Shown here: in pieces, positions 35,105-44,791 of the stretch
Position numbering within the stretch: position 1 is the first letter of the stretch
How the letters are laid out: the number at the start of each line of letters is the position of its first letter
Assembly: GCA_019416685.1 (NCBI GenBank)
Contig: DXWV01000102.1
Location: 106,398 to 170,397, forward strand
DNA from: Bacteroides sp.
GTDB taxonomy: Bacteria; Bacteroidota; Bacteroidia; Bacteroidales; Bacteroidaceae
Length of the DNA stretch: 64,000 bases
Direction of reading: 5' to 3'
Notes under the pieces: generated by a model
The model's database searches: none
What the model saw: the letters and a program-made list of their open reading frames with translations, nothing else
Told to the model about the DNA's origin: nothing
Translations under genes and position numbers: made by a program

Positions 35105-35122
35105 AAAAACAAAAAGTACAAT
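35084..35122. repeat. Two 17-bp direct repeats at the phage end (likely transposase sites)
   Basis: AAAACAAAAAGTACAAT occurs at 35084-35100 and again at 35106-35122, a 22-bp period (about two helical turns). They lie just inside the junction with host LytTR sequence, like the MuA-binding sites in Mu ends. TG at 35065 or CA nearby would be the terminal dinucleotide; the exact junction cannot be read without the other end. Confidence 0.7.
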
Positions 35123-35169
35123 ATTAACATTTATATATAAAAAACAGAATGCGATTTTAAAAGCATATT

Positions 35170-35202
35170 AAAGGCTATTGAATAATATGTTCAATAGCCT
35201 TT
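35170..35202 (-). terminator. Terminator of the fibre gene
   Basis: Perfect 13-bp stem AAAGGCTATTGAA/TTCAATAGCCTTT with a 7-nt loop, 5 nt past the fibre stop codon. The arms carry terminal A/T runs on both sides, so it can work on either strand. Confidence 0.85.
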
Positions 35203-35206
35203 AATT

Positions 35207-38200
35207 CTATCCTTTTTTGATAATCTCAACCAGATTTAATCCCGGTTTATTAGAAATTCCTGCTGTGTTAAATATCTCCAAATCAAGAATACCATCATCA
35301 GTTACTTCTACATTTTCAATCTCAACGAACTGATCCACATTTGTTGCAGGATCAAAAGGTAAATTGACTGATACTCCATTAGCGACATAGAAGCAATTAG
35401 CTAATTTATTAGATGCAACCTCATAACTGCCATAGCTTGCAACGAATATACGAAGTGTATAAGTACAAGCGGCAATGCTCTTGAATCGGACTAAGAATCT
35501 ATGCGCCTCACTACCATTCACACGAGGGCACAAGTAAGACTTGATATAGTCTAACGGATAAGGACTTGAATCACCTACAGCAGCCGTAATAGTCTGCGTA
35601 ATATAATTCTTTATATATGTATTCTCATTAGACGGGATATCGCTCTGTCGAACGGAATACACTCCGGCGTCATTACCTATGGTGTCCTTCAATGGTGTAT
35701 CTGTCCAGCTCGCAGTAGATGTTGATCCAGAGATTTGATTAATAACCTCACCCTGATAGGTCGGATAATTATCATCAGTAGGATAAGGATTACCTCTTTC
35801 AGCAGAGAATGACACAACAATCTTTGGGAGTGCAGCTTCAATCAATGTTATCGTATCTGATACTACGGAACTTTCTGTCTTTGTAGATTTAACCTGTACA
35901 TATACAGTTTTCTCTCCTAACGTTGTATCAGTGAGTGTATAAGATATGCTATTTCCAGTCCACGCAATCCATTCTACCGTTGAAAGGTCGGAAGTCTCAG
36001 ACACTCGGTAATGAGTTGGAGTTCCATCGTAATCAAGCGTAATAGTTAGCTCTGGATTACTTATTGACGCTGCGCCATCATTGATCGTAATTGAATTTAG
36101 TGTCAACACCCCATATACAATTGTATCGGACTTAATATCTGACATTATCCCCTTGGCATCCTTTAGTTGTACATACACTATCTTTTGCCCATTGCCTTCT
36201 GAGAGAGTATATGGTATAGTCGTAGCTCCATCGGGGAAGTTAATCCATTCTATTCCGGAAAGATCGGAAGTCTCACCAACACGGTAATGAGTCGGAGTTC
36301 CCAACTTTTCGATAAACACCTGTACTGCACGTGAATCTGTCTGATCCGCATTGTCATTGATATATATATTCTTCAACGTAACAGGAATATACGAGTCTTT
36401 GTAGGTTATAGTGACCTGTCTTATATTCGATTCATACTTTGAATTTTTAACTTGTACATTTAACGTCTTTTCTCCATACCCGTCACTAAGCGTATAAGGG
36501 ACTATCATCGTATCCGCATTCGGTATTTCTACCCAACTCGCATAACCTATGTTACTACCCTCTGAGATTCTGTAATGAGTAGCTGTACCTACACAATTAA
36601 GATACATCGTTATATCCCTATCCGTGACACTATTGTCCTCATCTGCTTCATTGATAGTTACTCCCCTCAGTACAACATTGCTCGTTGTCGGATCAGAGCT
36701 ACCTGTATATTCCTCTATGTACATAAAGGAGTAGTTAACAGCACGTCCAACAACCTCACGCATCGGAATAAAGTCTATGAGTACCTCACCTGTTGCATCC
36801 GGCGATACATTTTCAATCACAGCAAAATTATCCTCATTGTTATACTGATTAACAATGTTGGAATACACACCATTAATCTTCATTTTGCTGCGTACATCGT
36901 CTTCAAATTCATATCCATACCTGACGGAAGAAAAAGCACGGAAAGTATACCTGCGCTCTGGATTCAGCCCGGTAACTTTCAATCTTGCGGTGATATTCTC
37001 AGTAACCAATGAAGATCGGAAAGTCTCCCATACAGACTCTGCAACACAACTTTCAACATCTGCCAAAGTACAGGCTACATCTACTCTTCCGACACCACTC
37101 CAACGGTGAGTACCGCCATCTTGTATAATCTCCATAGTAACCCCTGATTCTACCATGTAAGTGTCGTGCAATCTCATTGATGCAGCAGTTATATAACCTG
37201 ATTCATTGTTGACAGCAATAAAGTTATTCCATGTCTCACTGGCTGGATTAGCCACATTTTCATTCGCAAAGTTAATCTTATAAGTTGCCGACAAATTGGT
37301 AAAGTTACCGACATAGACTCTAACACGATAGTTACTAAAGGACTCTAATTTAACACCGTAACTTGAAGTTATTCCATTCTCAATAGAAGTATATCCTACG
37401 CGCACATTCCTGTTAGCATCGTAGTTGCTAAGACTTCCTTCATTGATAGTCAGTATAATCTTTGTTGCGTCGGATGGATCGACATACGCGCCCGTAATCA
37501 AGCAGGCATTTCCTTCCTCAGTTAAGGTGAATTGTGACTTCAATGTAGATGCAAAATCACTCATCGGCAAATTGAACGCCAGTGTAACCTGAGTTCCTAA
37601 CTTATCAGTTTCAGCAGACTGCAATAGCGGTGCATCCTGTTCAGCCGTTAACGTCGATACGATATACTCTTCTGTATATTCGCTGTATCCTGTTTGCCCA
37701 TACACCCTCAATCTATAAGAATAAGATGTACCGGGTTTCAGCCCTGTATCCGTGAAAGACTTTTTATTCTTATCTTCCAGCTTGCCTACAAGTTCAAATT
37801 GCCCTCCTGAAGAACGATACAAAGCATACATTACAAAGTCGCTGTCCGGTGTGTAATCCCATGCAAGAGAGATAGACAGTGAAGTGCGCGAAGTCATCCT
37901 GAAATTAGTCGGTATGGGCATGAATGAGATTGTATGCGCAGATGCAAAGTCACTCAATTCACCAGCTACACTTCCTCTTACCGGACGGACTTTAAAATAG
38001 TATGTTGTAGCGGCAGATAATCCGGCTATCTCAGCACTATTGTTTATTCCTGCCGGTACATTCTTGAATAATGAATATCCCGTCTCAGGAAGAGTAGACA
38101 TAAATATATCATAGCTCGTATCCTCTGCATTATGATTGTTCCAAAAAAGCTTTATCACAGATGAGTTGACAGCAACAGCCGCCACATCGGTTACTTTACC

Positions 38201-41200
38201 TTTGAAATCCGGATCAGGTATTGCGTCAAAGAAATAATATGCCGGATACTCTGTAATATTCTCTACGAACCCTGCACCATCTGTAGGTATAATTGTTTCA
38301 TCGCCATGCGTGCCGTGTTGTCCCTCTTCGGTATACTCAATATAATCGCATACGGCTTCTTCCTGTCTGTAACTCAGATAAGGATTATACTTCATTGCCC
38401 ATTTGTCCTCTCCATTCGGCAATGTGGAGTCTGCCGGATCAATCCATTCGTACTCTTTTGAACTGGGTTTCTGAAGATGGCGTGATACTTGGCAGCCTAC
38501 CGGGCCAACTATCGGGAAGTATGGATTTTCTTCCGCAGTTGGGAGTACGTATACCTCATCTCCTTCTTGCGGATTAGCCGGATAAGTGGCGGCTCCCTGA
38601 GCAAACGACTCATAAGTTCCTGCCAACTTCTTATTCTGAATAACCCATTTGCCATTAATATACTTTTCTTTTCGGGTAGTCGGTAATCCGGTTCTTTGCT
38701 GGTCGAACTCAAAAGTAGAAGGCATAGATTCAGGATTCGGAATAGTCGGAACATAGGTAGTAACCTTCACAACTTGCGACAATCCTTCCGGCAAAGGTAC
38801 ACGAATGTTAGGTACTCCAGTATTAACACTATCATTCAGATAGATGACATATGCTCCTTTCTCTTCATTCAACTTGCGAAAACACATCACGATAATACGA
38901 CTATCCGCATCTAAGTATTTTTGCCCAATATATACGTAACCTTTTAACCTGTTACGAAAGGTAGCAACCCACCAAAAGGTGTTAGCGATGGGATAACATC
39001 CATTATTAAGGAAACTTCCGAAAAGTCCGAATGCCGTGAATCCCGTTGCATCAATATTCTTCATGTGCTTCTTTATCGATTCACATTTAGCACCCGGTTC
39101 CGTGCTTTGTTCATCGTTCCAATGCCACATCTCATAACCGCATGAACTCCAATAGTCCATTTGATCGATAGCATAATAGTTAACGCTGTCGATACCTAAT
39201 CGCATTAACGTTAGAGCTGCCCGAATAGACCATGCAGCTCTCACTTCGCTTCTGTGACGGTCGGGGATTAGCCACGATCCAATACGTCTACCCGGTTGTG
39301 AATAGCACTGGTACTGACTGTCTGTATTTTCGCCACCAGCTTCACCATAGCCAAATTCCGTTATCCAAAGCTCCTTGTCAGGCATATACCTGTTACGGAT
39401 GTCCAGTACGCGAGGAAGTCCATCCGCAATGTCATTTTTATTACTCGCGAGAATACTTTCAAGAGTAACAGCCTTACAAGCACCACCCGGCCAGTCATAC
39501 TCCCATTTGTTGGAAAAATAGGTGTGGAAGTTCAATATATCAAAAGGTAATTTCCCGTCCGGTCTATTCTGCTTGCACCAAAGGTACAACTCCTTGATGT
39601 ACCCGGATACAATTCCTGCGAATCCCGGTACAATTACAAGAGAATCAGGAGACGCCTGTTTGATTCCGTAATATTTCGTATTGCCGTCCTCGTCAGTAAG
39701 TGTACCACAATGTCCATCATATACGGCACTAAGAAGCGCTCCCATCTCTTCGGGTTGCGTGAATGCCATCCAACCAGACCATGTGCGGTCATCTTCATTA
39801 CCTATTTCGGCACCGCACATCAAATCCATATTCGTACTTACCTCTGTATCATCAGCAGGGTATATCTTTATATCATCTTGACCGAATGCAGACTTTCCAT
39901 ACACGGCCATGAGTTGACTGTACATCTTTGAGATAGTCTTATAGCTGTTCGGGTTCATTGATACCTCAAAGTACTTCTCATAGCCTAATCTGCCCTTAGA
40001 TGGTAACGGCTCCCACGTACCCGGTAACCAATATCCGTCAAGCGGTTTATTGACATTAGAAGAATTTGCCTGATATCGCAATATAGTAGCCCAGCTTGAA
40101 CTTGCAGTAAACGGTTTCAGTCCGTACTTATTATACGTTTCCTTTAACAATTGAATAAGATTATACTCCATGCCGTTATTCTGATTCACCCATCCAATTT
40201 GATTTGGTCGTATAGCTACATCAGCAATACGACTAACCGGATTTTCGAACATATTAGGTAGGAACTGGCCGGAAGAACCGAAAAGGCGTACATGCGGACC
40301 ACTACACAAAGAGATCATTCTCCCCGGTTGATAGAACCAACCAACAACGTTGAAAAACTCATCGACTGGTTTACGAGGAAGTACGCTACGAACAGGAGGA
40401 AGAATATTCAAAGGGATATCGCTGTTTCTTCTTCCATACACCATTAGCCGGTATATCTGCCCTATCAAGTTTCCCTGATTGTACAATGGCCATATCTCTT
40501 CTCCATCTGCTCCGGTCTGCGTTGCTGCGAATGGATCGAGGTCGTATCTCAGGTAAAGCAATCTTGCCGATTTCTTTTGAAGGTCAACGATAGCACATCC
40601 GTTATGCAGATTCGTAGAAGTAGCAACATGCTCCGGTGTATCGTTAATATCATTGCTGATTAGTACCCTAAATTCTCCGGTGGAAGCTCCAACAGCGTAC
40701 AGATATAACTTGTCGAGTACACAGGAGGTATTCAAATCAATAACAAGGCAATAAGGGTTGTCAACACCCTTGCTTTCTGTCTTGAAGTAAGTGGAATAGC
40801 TCTTATTGTCTCGATCCGGATAGCCATCTTCCAAAAATAGATCCTTTTCTGTTTCGTCCAGCGCGTTGGCCGGAGCACATGGTTTTCCTCCTGCCATCGA
40901 CACGGCATCGCGACGCGGCCATAACATTTCAGGAGTGAGTTCAAGGCGGTAGTATTTATCCCCAGCGTCCGTTGTATCGTTTGCCGTCTTGAAATATACC
41001 GGACTACTTGAAGGTGATATATACCGGACACCTTGATTCACACGCACAGCCTTTAGATAGATGTAATACTCGTTACCCGGTTGCAACCCAGCGATTGAAT
41101 ACTTCTGTTCAGTCTGATAGGTAGCAGGTACAGGTAAATTCTTCAACTGGCTTAATCCTGCCCAAATAGCCGGATCATCGGCATTGACCGGACTGTTAGA

Positions 41201-41893
41201 ATAACGCATGTCGTATTCTGTAGCCGGATCATAAATATTGTTCGCGTAGGGGGCAGACCATTGTACTATACAGACGGTATTGTCATAGTAGATAGCTTGA
41301 AAATCTTTTATCATTTGTGGAGCCGGATACGGTGTATCTCCTAACACGACATCAGTGTAGATGTAGATGTTATTACCTGACCGATTGTAAGATAGTAATG
41401 CTATCGTGCCGTTGTTTAATGGCATATCTACTGTTCCTTTTATATTATCAGTCACAGCTACCTGTTTAAGTCCCGTCTGAAAAACAAGTATCTTACCAGT
41501 ACTACCTTCTTTCGTATTTGTAATCGAAAGATTAAATATCCGGCTATCACCTGTCAAAGTCACTTTTGCAAAAGGGGCAGTCCTGCTATCTACAACAATA
41601 TTACCTTCTGAAGAAGGAATTACCTCTACGAAGTTTTCTAAATTATCAGCAAGGCTTCCACCTCCATCTGACTGACTTTTTTCAACGAGTTCGGAATCAG
41701 TAATACCATTCTTCCACCAATATTCAACCACGCCGGAAGATGTCAGTATTCCTACTGTTCGTCCCGTTGCTCGGATACTTTGAGGGACTTTAGAGCAGGC
41801 AATCTCTATTGATTCAAAAGGGCCATATAAATAGTCGACGTTGGCACTCGCCCCGTTTACTATAAATTGTTTTAATACACCAATATAATCCAT
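35207..41893 (-). CDS. Giant tail fibre with a clan GH-A-like glycoside hydrolase domain
   Basis: 2,228 aa from ATG 41893 (MDYIGVLKQF). An in-frame ATG 23 codons upstream overlaps the previous gene. Order: N-terminal baseplate-attachment region; an Fn3-like module at about 215-330; a discoidin-like beta-sandwich at about 340-510 (YSTYFKTESKGVDNPYCLVID); a TIM-barrel-like region at about 560-950 with G-N-E700-D and W-I-T-E846-F-G, the NE and TEFG acid/base and nucleophile motifs of clan GH-A; two Fn3-like modules at about 1225-1415; a SwmB-like strand region; three tandem 85-aa Ig-like repeats at about 1740-2020; a final beta domain. A fibre that could cut capsule or mucin glycans while binding the host. 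Confidence 0.75.
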   Translation of the reverse strand: MDYIGVLKQFIVNGASANVDYLYGPFESIEIACSKVPQSIRATGRTVGILTSSGVVEYWWKNGITDSELVEKSQSDGGGSLADNLENFVEVIPSSEGNIVVDSRTAPFAKVTLTGDSRIFNLSITNTKEGSTGKILVFQTGLKQVAVTDNIKGTVDMPLNNGTIALLSYNRSGNNIYIYTDVVLGDTPYPAPQMIKDFQAIYYDNTVCIVQWSAPYANNIYDPATEYDMRYSNSPVNADDPAIWAGLSQLKNLPVPATYQTEQKYSIAGLQPGNEYYIYLKAVRVNQGVRYISPSSSPVYFKTANDTTDAGDKYYRLELTPEMLWPRRDAVSMAGGKPCAPANALDETEKDLFLEDGYPDRDNKSYSTYFKTESKGVDNPYCLVIDLNTSCVLDKLYLYAVGASTGEFRVLISNDINDTPEHVATSTNLHNGCAIVDLQKKSARLLYLRYDLDPFAATQTGADGEEIWPLYNQGNLIGQIYRLMVYGRRNSDIPLNILPPVRSVLPRKPVDEFFNVVGWFYQPGRMISLCSGPHVRLFGSSGQFLPNMFENPVSRIADVAIRPNQIGWVNQNNGMEYNLIQLLKETYNKYGLKPFTASSSWATILRYQANSSNVNKPLDGYWLPGTWEPLPSKGRLGYEKYFEVSMNPNSYKTISKMYSQLMAVYGKSAFGQDDIKIYPADDTEVSTNMDLMCGAEIGNEDDRTWSGWMAFTQPEEMGALLSAVYDGHCGTLTDEDGNTKYYGIKQASPDSLVIVPGFAGIVSGYIKELYLWCKQNRPDGKLPFDILNFHTYFSNKWEYDWPGGACKAVTLESILASNKNDIADGLPRVLDIRNRYMPDKELWITEFGYGEAGGENTDSQYQCYSQPGRRIGSWLIPDRHRSEVRAAWSIRAALTLMRLGIDSVNYYAIDQMDYWSSCGYEMWHWNDEQSTEPGAKCESIKKHMKNIDATGFTAFGLFGSFLNNGCYPIANTFWWVATFRNRLKGYVYIGQKYLDADSRIIVMCFRKLNEEKGAYVIYLNDSVNTGVPNIRVPLPEGLSQVVKVTTYVPTIPNPESMPSTFEFDQQRTGLPTTRKEKYINGKWVIQNKKLAGTYESFAQGAATYPANPQEGDEVYVLPTAEENPYFPIVGPVGCQVSRHLQKPSSKEYEWIDPADSTLPNGEDKWAMKYNPYLSYRQEEAVCDYIEYTEEGQHGTHGDETIIPTDGAGFVENITEYPAYYFFDAIPDPDFKGKVTDVAAVAVNSSVIKLFWNNHNAEDTSYDIFMSTLPETGYSLFKNVPAGINNSAEIAGLSAATTYYFKVRPVRGSVAGELSDFASAHTISFMPIPTNFRMTSRTSLSISLAWDYTPDSDFVMYALYRSSGGQFELVGKLEDKNKKSFTDTGLKPGTSYSYRLRVYGQTGYSEYTEEYIVSTLTAEQDAPLLQSAETDKLGTQVTLAFNLPMSDFASTLKSQFTLTEEGNACLITGAYVDPSDATKIILTINEGSLSNYDANRNVRVGYTSIENGITSSYGVKLESFSNYRVRVYVGNFTNLSATYKINFANENVANPASETWNNFIAVNNESGYITAASMRLHDTYMVESGVTMEIIQDGGTHRWSGVGRVDVACTLADVESCVAESVWETFRSSLVTENITARLKVTGLNPERRYTFRAFSSVRYGYEFEDDVRSKMKINGVYSNIVNQYNNEDNFAVIENVSPDATGEVLIDFIPMREVVGRAVNYSFMYIEEYTGSSDPTTSNVVLRGVTINEADEDNSVTDRDITMYLNCVGTATHYRISEGSNIGYASWVEIPNADTMIVPYTLSDGYGEKTLNVQVKNSKYESNIRQVTITYKDSYIPVTLKNIYINDNADQTDSRAVQVFIEKLGTPTHYRVGETSDLSGIEWINFPDGATTIPYTLSEGNGQKIVYVQLKDAKGIMSDIKSDTIVYGVLTLNSITINDGAASISNPELTITLDYDGTPTHYRVSETSDLSTVEWIAWTGNSISYTLTDTTLGEKTVYVQVKSTKTESSVVSDTITLIEAALPKIVVSFSAERGNPYPTDDNYPTYQGEVINQISGSTSTASWTDTPLKDTIGNDAGVYSVRQSDIPSNENTYIKNYITQTITAAVGDSSPYPLDYIKSYLCPRVNGSEAHRFLVRFKSIAACTYTLRIFVASYGSYEVASNKLANCFYVANGVSVNLPFDPATNVDQFVEIENVEVTDDGILDLEIFNTAGISNKPGLNLVEIIKKG

Positions 41894-41904
41894 AATATTT
41901 TTAT

Positions 41905-43578
41905 TTAATTGAATATGACATTTGCTTTTACGCCCATCGGCAATGGACGTATCATACACCATACATTATACGTTATTCCGCCAATGGTCATTGTTTGTTT
42001 GTTATCATAGAAATCATCACCGGTCTGAGCATTATACCACCAATCACCTGAAAAAGAGGCATTCTCAATGCTCTTTAAACTCATAGTAGAAGGAAATGCA
42101 ATATAGTTACCGACTTTATTCTCTGCGCTGATCTGGAATTGCTTAGTCGAAGAAAGAATCTTATTTCCACTTTTTACTATAGTATCAGATGAAGGAGATG
42201 AATCTACTTCGCTATAATAAATATAAGTATCAACAACCGGATGTTTCCACGTTACTGTATAAATCGGACTTTCTATCGTATTACCAGTCGCATTTTCTAT
42301 AATAGTTGCTTTCCATTGCCTTTTTTGCCCTGACGAAGCAGTAACCATACCTATATTTACATTCAAAGGTGATGTTACAGGAAGTCCCGAAGCAAGAATT
42401 TTATCAGAAGTGATATCTATAATACTCAGAGAATTTACACGTACCAATGAAGTATCATTCAAGAAAAAACGTATTTCTTTTTCACCTGAAAGGACTGTAT
42501 CTGCAGGCTGTTCCGGAGAAATATCCATCAAGAAACTATTGAATTTCAATCCCTCATTTTCTTCAACAGACATCCTAATTACATCCATTACCGTTTTCCC
42601 CTTACAGGGTATGATATCACCGTTCAGATATTTTCCAAAGCTCTTCCCTGAGTTCAATTTTACTGTTAGGTTTTCGGTAAAAACCTCTCTGTTAACGCTT
42701 GTATTATCCCATTCAGCCCACCCGTCTTCTTCGGTATAACGTCTGTAAAAAATATTACCGTCTATCTTTGTTTGAGTTATCTGACCTCCCGTACTAAGCC
42801 CTATTATCAAATGAAAATAGCCAATGCCATTGCCTGATTCAGTTTTGACCTTATACATATCAGGAACCAATGCAGTATTATTGATATCACTTTCTTCGAT
42901 AACCTTTTTATCTGAACCGATTTCTTCCCATTTATCCCATACTCTTTTGTCAATATCGAAAGCACGAATGTATGTCTTACCTAATTCTTGTTTTACTTGT
43001 GTCCTTGCAATTGCACCGGGATAGGAAACGTTAGACACAATCAAGATACCATTGACAACTTCGCCCTCATACCCCTTTTGATATGTATAATATCCTGCTG
43101 TAACGTCTGAAAATCCATCAGAGAAAGTTTCGTCTACTATGCCAAGGTTGGTAAATATTTTGTTTTTTATCTGTTCAGTAAAAAACTTCTGGCTGATAGC
43201 TTCTACCTCACTTTCACCAAAAGAGCTTACAACATTAATAGCTGTCGTTGTTGCTAATTTCCATCCCGGATTTTGAAAAGCATATACTCCTCCGTTTTCC
43301 TCTGATTCCGGATTATTTATATCATATACACTTACTAACTGTCCAAAACGGATTGGCTTACCATCATTTCCGACCGGGCTAATACGATCCACTTGCATGG
43401 CAGCTATAGAAGAATATGTTTTTCGTATACCTAATCCGACAACATTCTTATTATATTCATCAATGATATTTAATGTATCTTCAATAAGATTCCCGACTTC
43501 AACAGGAGATACAGAATTAACTTCATTTTTTTCAGATAATTCTTTTGCACGTTTTTTAAGATCGTATATAGTCGACAT
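41905..43578 (-). CDS. Tail fibre/baseplate-distal structural protein
   Basis: 557 aa. The N-terminus (MSTIYDLKKRAKELSEKNEVNSVSPVEVGNLIEDTL) is a helix of the kind that attaches phage fibres to the baseplate. RKTYSSIAAMQVDRISP and VYDINNPESEENGGVYAFQN form the carbohydrate-exposed beta region. YYTYQKGYEGEVVNGILIV and YRRYTEEDGWAEWDN are typical of repeated beta units in fibres. It has no catalytic motif. Followed by the giant fibre at 11 nt, so the two make the distal tail. Assignment as fibre is by position and style, not by a named family. Confidence 0.65.
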   Translation of the reverse strand: MSTIYDLKKRAKELSEKNEVNSVSPVEVGNLIEDTLNIIDEYNKNVVGLGIRKTYSSIAAMQVDRISPVGNDGKPIRFGQLVSVYDINNPESEENGGVYAFQNPGWKLATTTAINVVSSFGESEVEAISQKFFTEQIKNKIFTNLGIVDETFSDGFSDVTAGYYTYQKGYEGEVVNGILIVSNVSYPGAIARTQVKQELGKTYIRAFDIDKRVWDKWEEIGSDKKVIEESDINNTALVPDMYKVKTESGNGIGYFHLIIGLSTGGQITQTKIDGNIFYRRYTEEDGWAEWDNTSVNREVFTENLTVKLNSGKSFGKYLNGDIIPCKGKTVMDVIRMSVEENEGLKFNSFLMDISPEQPADTVLSGEKEIRFFLNDTSLVRVNSLSIIDITSDKILASGLPVTSPLNVNIGMVTASSGQKRQWKATIIENATGNTIESPIYTVTWKHPVVDTYIYYSEVDSSPSSDTIVKSGNKILSSTKQFQISAENKVGNYIAFPSTMSLKSIENASFSGDWWYNAQTGDDFYDNKQTMTIGGITYNVWCMIRPLPMGVKANVIFN

Positions 43579-43590
43579 AATATAAAGGTA

Positions 43591-44313
43591 TTAGATTAAT
43601 ACATTGACACTAAAGCTTCCAGTTTTCAATGTTTTCACAGGATTCCCGTTCATGTCATAAATATAAGCTGCCCCATTGGCCAGTCTGAGTGCGTAAAGTG
43701 CACCACCGTAAACAATTGGCGTTGACAAACCGAACATCGGATTGGCGGTATAGGAGAAGAGAACATTTCCGGATTGAGTAACTTCTTCCGGCACGGAAAA
43801 TGTGATCTTGCATATATTAATGCCCTGATTGTTTTTGAGCCGTTCCACAGTGGCCATGTTCTTTGGAGTCGTGACCTGGTACAGCAGGTTCTCCTTTTCA
43901 TAACTCATGAAGTAATCGTTTGCCGTTTTCACACCATTTGCTGGTACATAAGTATCCGAACTGTCGACGGAAGACACTATTGATGCTTTACTCCTCCTGT
44001 ATATTTTATTTTGAGAGCCATCCTCAAATACGACACTCTGCGAATCCGTAGTAATCACTTTCCAATACAGGTTATCCGTAGATGGAGCAATGATACTTCC
44101 AGCTTCTACATGATATACTTGCTGATCAATAACGATATATCCGGCTGTCCATGTAACCTTATCTCCTGCAACTGACAGTTTACAGCCACTTAAGATAAAG
44201 TTACCGTAAGTACTTGCAAGCCCTGATATTACTTCTGTTAATGCATCCTGCAAAAAGTCAATATCTTCCAATGCAAAAGGCTGTCCGCCCTCAAATGTTA
44301 ATAGTCTATTCAT
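43591..44313 (-). CDS. Tail structural protein, fibre-module N-terminal type
   Basis: 240 aa. MNRLLTFEGGQPFALEDIDFLQDALTEVISGLASTYG is a pattern seen at the start of small structural proteins just behind the baseplate genes of Bacteroides phages. YIVIDQQVYHVEAGSI and KVITTDSQSVVFEDGS are beta repeats. It overlaps the 161-aa gene by 8 nt. No enzyme motif. Likely a baseplate-to-fibre linker. Confidence 0.6.
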   Translation of the reverse strand: MNRLLTFEGGQPFALEDIDFLQDALTEVISGLASTYGNFILSGCKLSVAGDKVTWTAGYIVIDQQVYHVEAGSIIAPSTDNLYWKVITTDSQSVVFEDGSQNKIYRRSKASIVSSVDSSDTYVPANGVKTANDYFMSYEKENLLYQVTTPKNMATVERLKNNQGINICKITFSVPEEVTQSGNVLFSYTANPMFGLSTPIVYGGALYALRLANGAAYIYDMNGNPVKTLKTGSFSVNVLI

Positions 44314-44791
44314 AATCGTATATTTCTATTTTAAAGCTGCGACCAGCCGGTTTATAATAATTCACCTGATTCCGAATGTCCGTTTCATACTCTTTCAAGA
44401 AAGAGGGTATATGCACGATAAAATTGCCTTCATAGCTGCCTTCGTCACGGTATTTTAAAACGGCTTTATCCCTTTCTGAACGCCCGTAAATGTATAAGGG
44501 TATTTGCTCTTCTGTGCGCTTGTGCAGATATGTCACCGTATCTTCCAGGTCGGAAATAAATATTTCCCGTTTATTTAAAAAGAAGCTATCATTCAATGCT
44601 TTTTCAATGTATATTACCTGACCGTTGATGTTTTGCTTGCTGGCCGACTGTCTCCTGTACTTCTTGAATGAGTTATATATATAGATCAGAGGAAGCAGGC
44701 AAACCGATATGACTGCAAATATCTTCTTCTTGCGCAATGTGGGGTGAAGTACCTGTTGCGCATATTTAATTATATCAAGTTCATACCACAT
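44306..44791 (-). CDS. Membrane-anchored-like phage tail protein, function unknown
   Basis: 161 aa. One hydrophobic segment (IFAVISVCLLPLIYIYNSF) after a basic patch LRKKK, followed by a helical/beta domain (NGQVIYIEKALNDSFFLNKREIFISDLEDTV). It sits between baseplate J and the fibre-module genes, overlapping both (11 and 8 nt), so it is co-translated with the tail genes. Membrane proteins in this position are unusual for a tail module; a lysogenic-conversion or injection role is possible. No family recognised. Confidence 0.5.
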   Translation of the reverse strand: MWYELDIIKYAQQVLHPTLRKKKIFAVISVCLLPLIYIYNSFKKYRRQSASKQNINGQVIYIEKALNDSFFLNKREIFISDLEDTVTYLHKRTEEQIPLYIYGRSERDKAVLKYRDEGSYEGNFIVHIPSFLKEYETDIRNQVNYYKPAGRSFKIEIYDYE

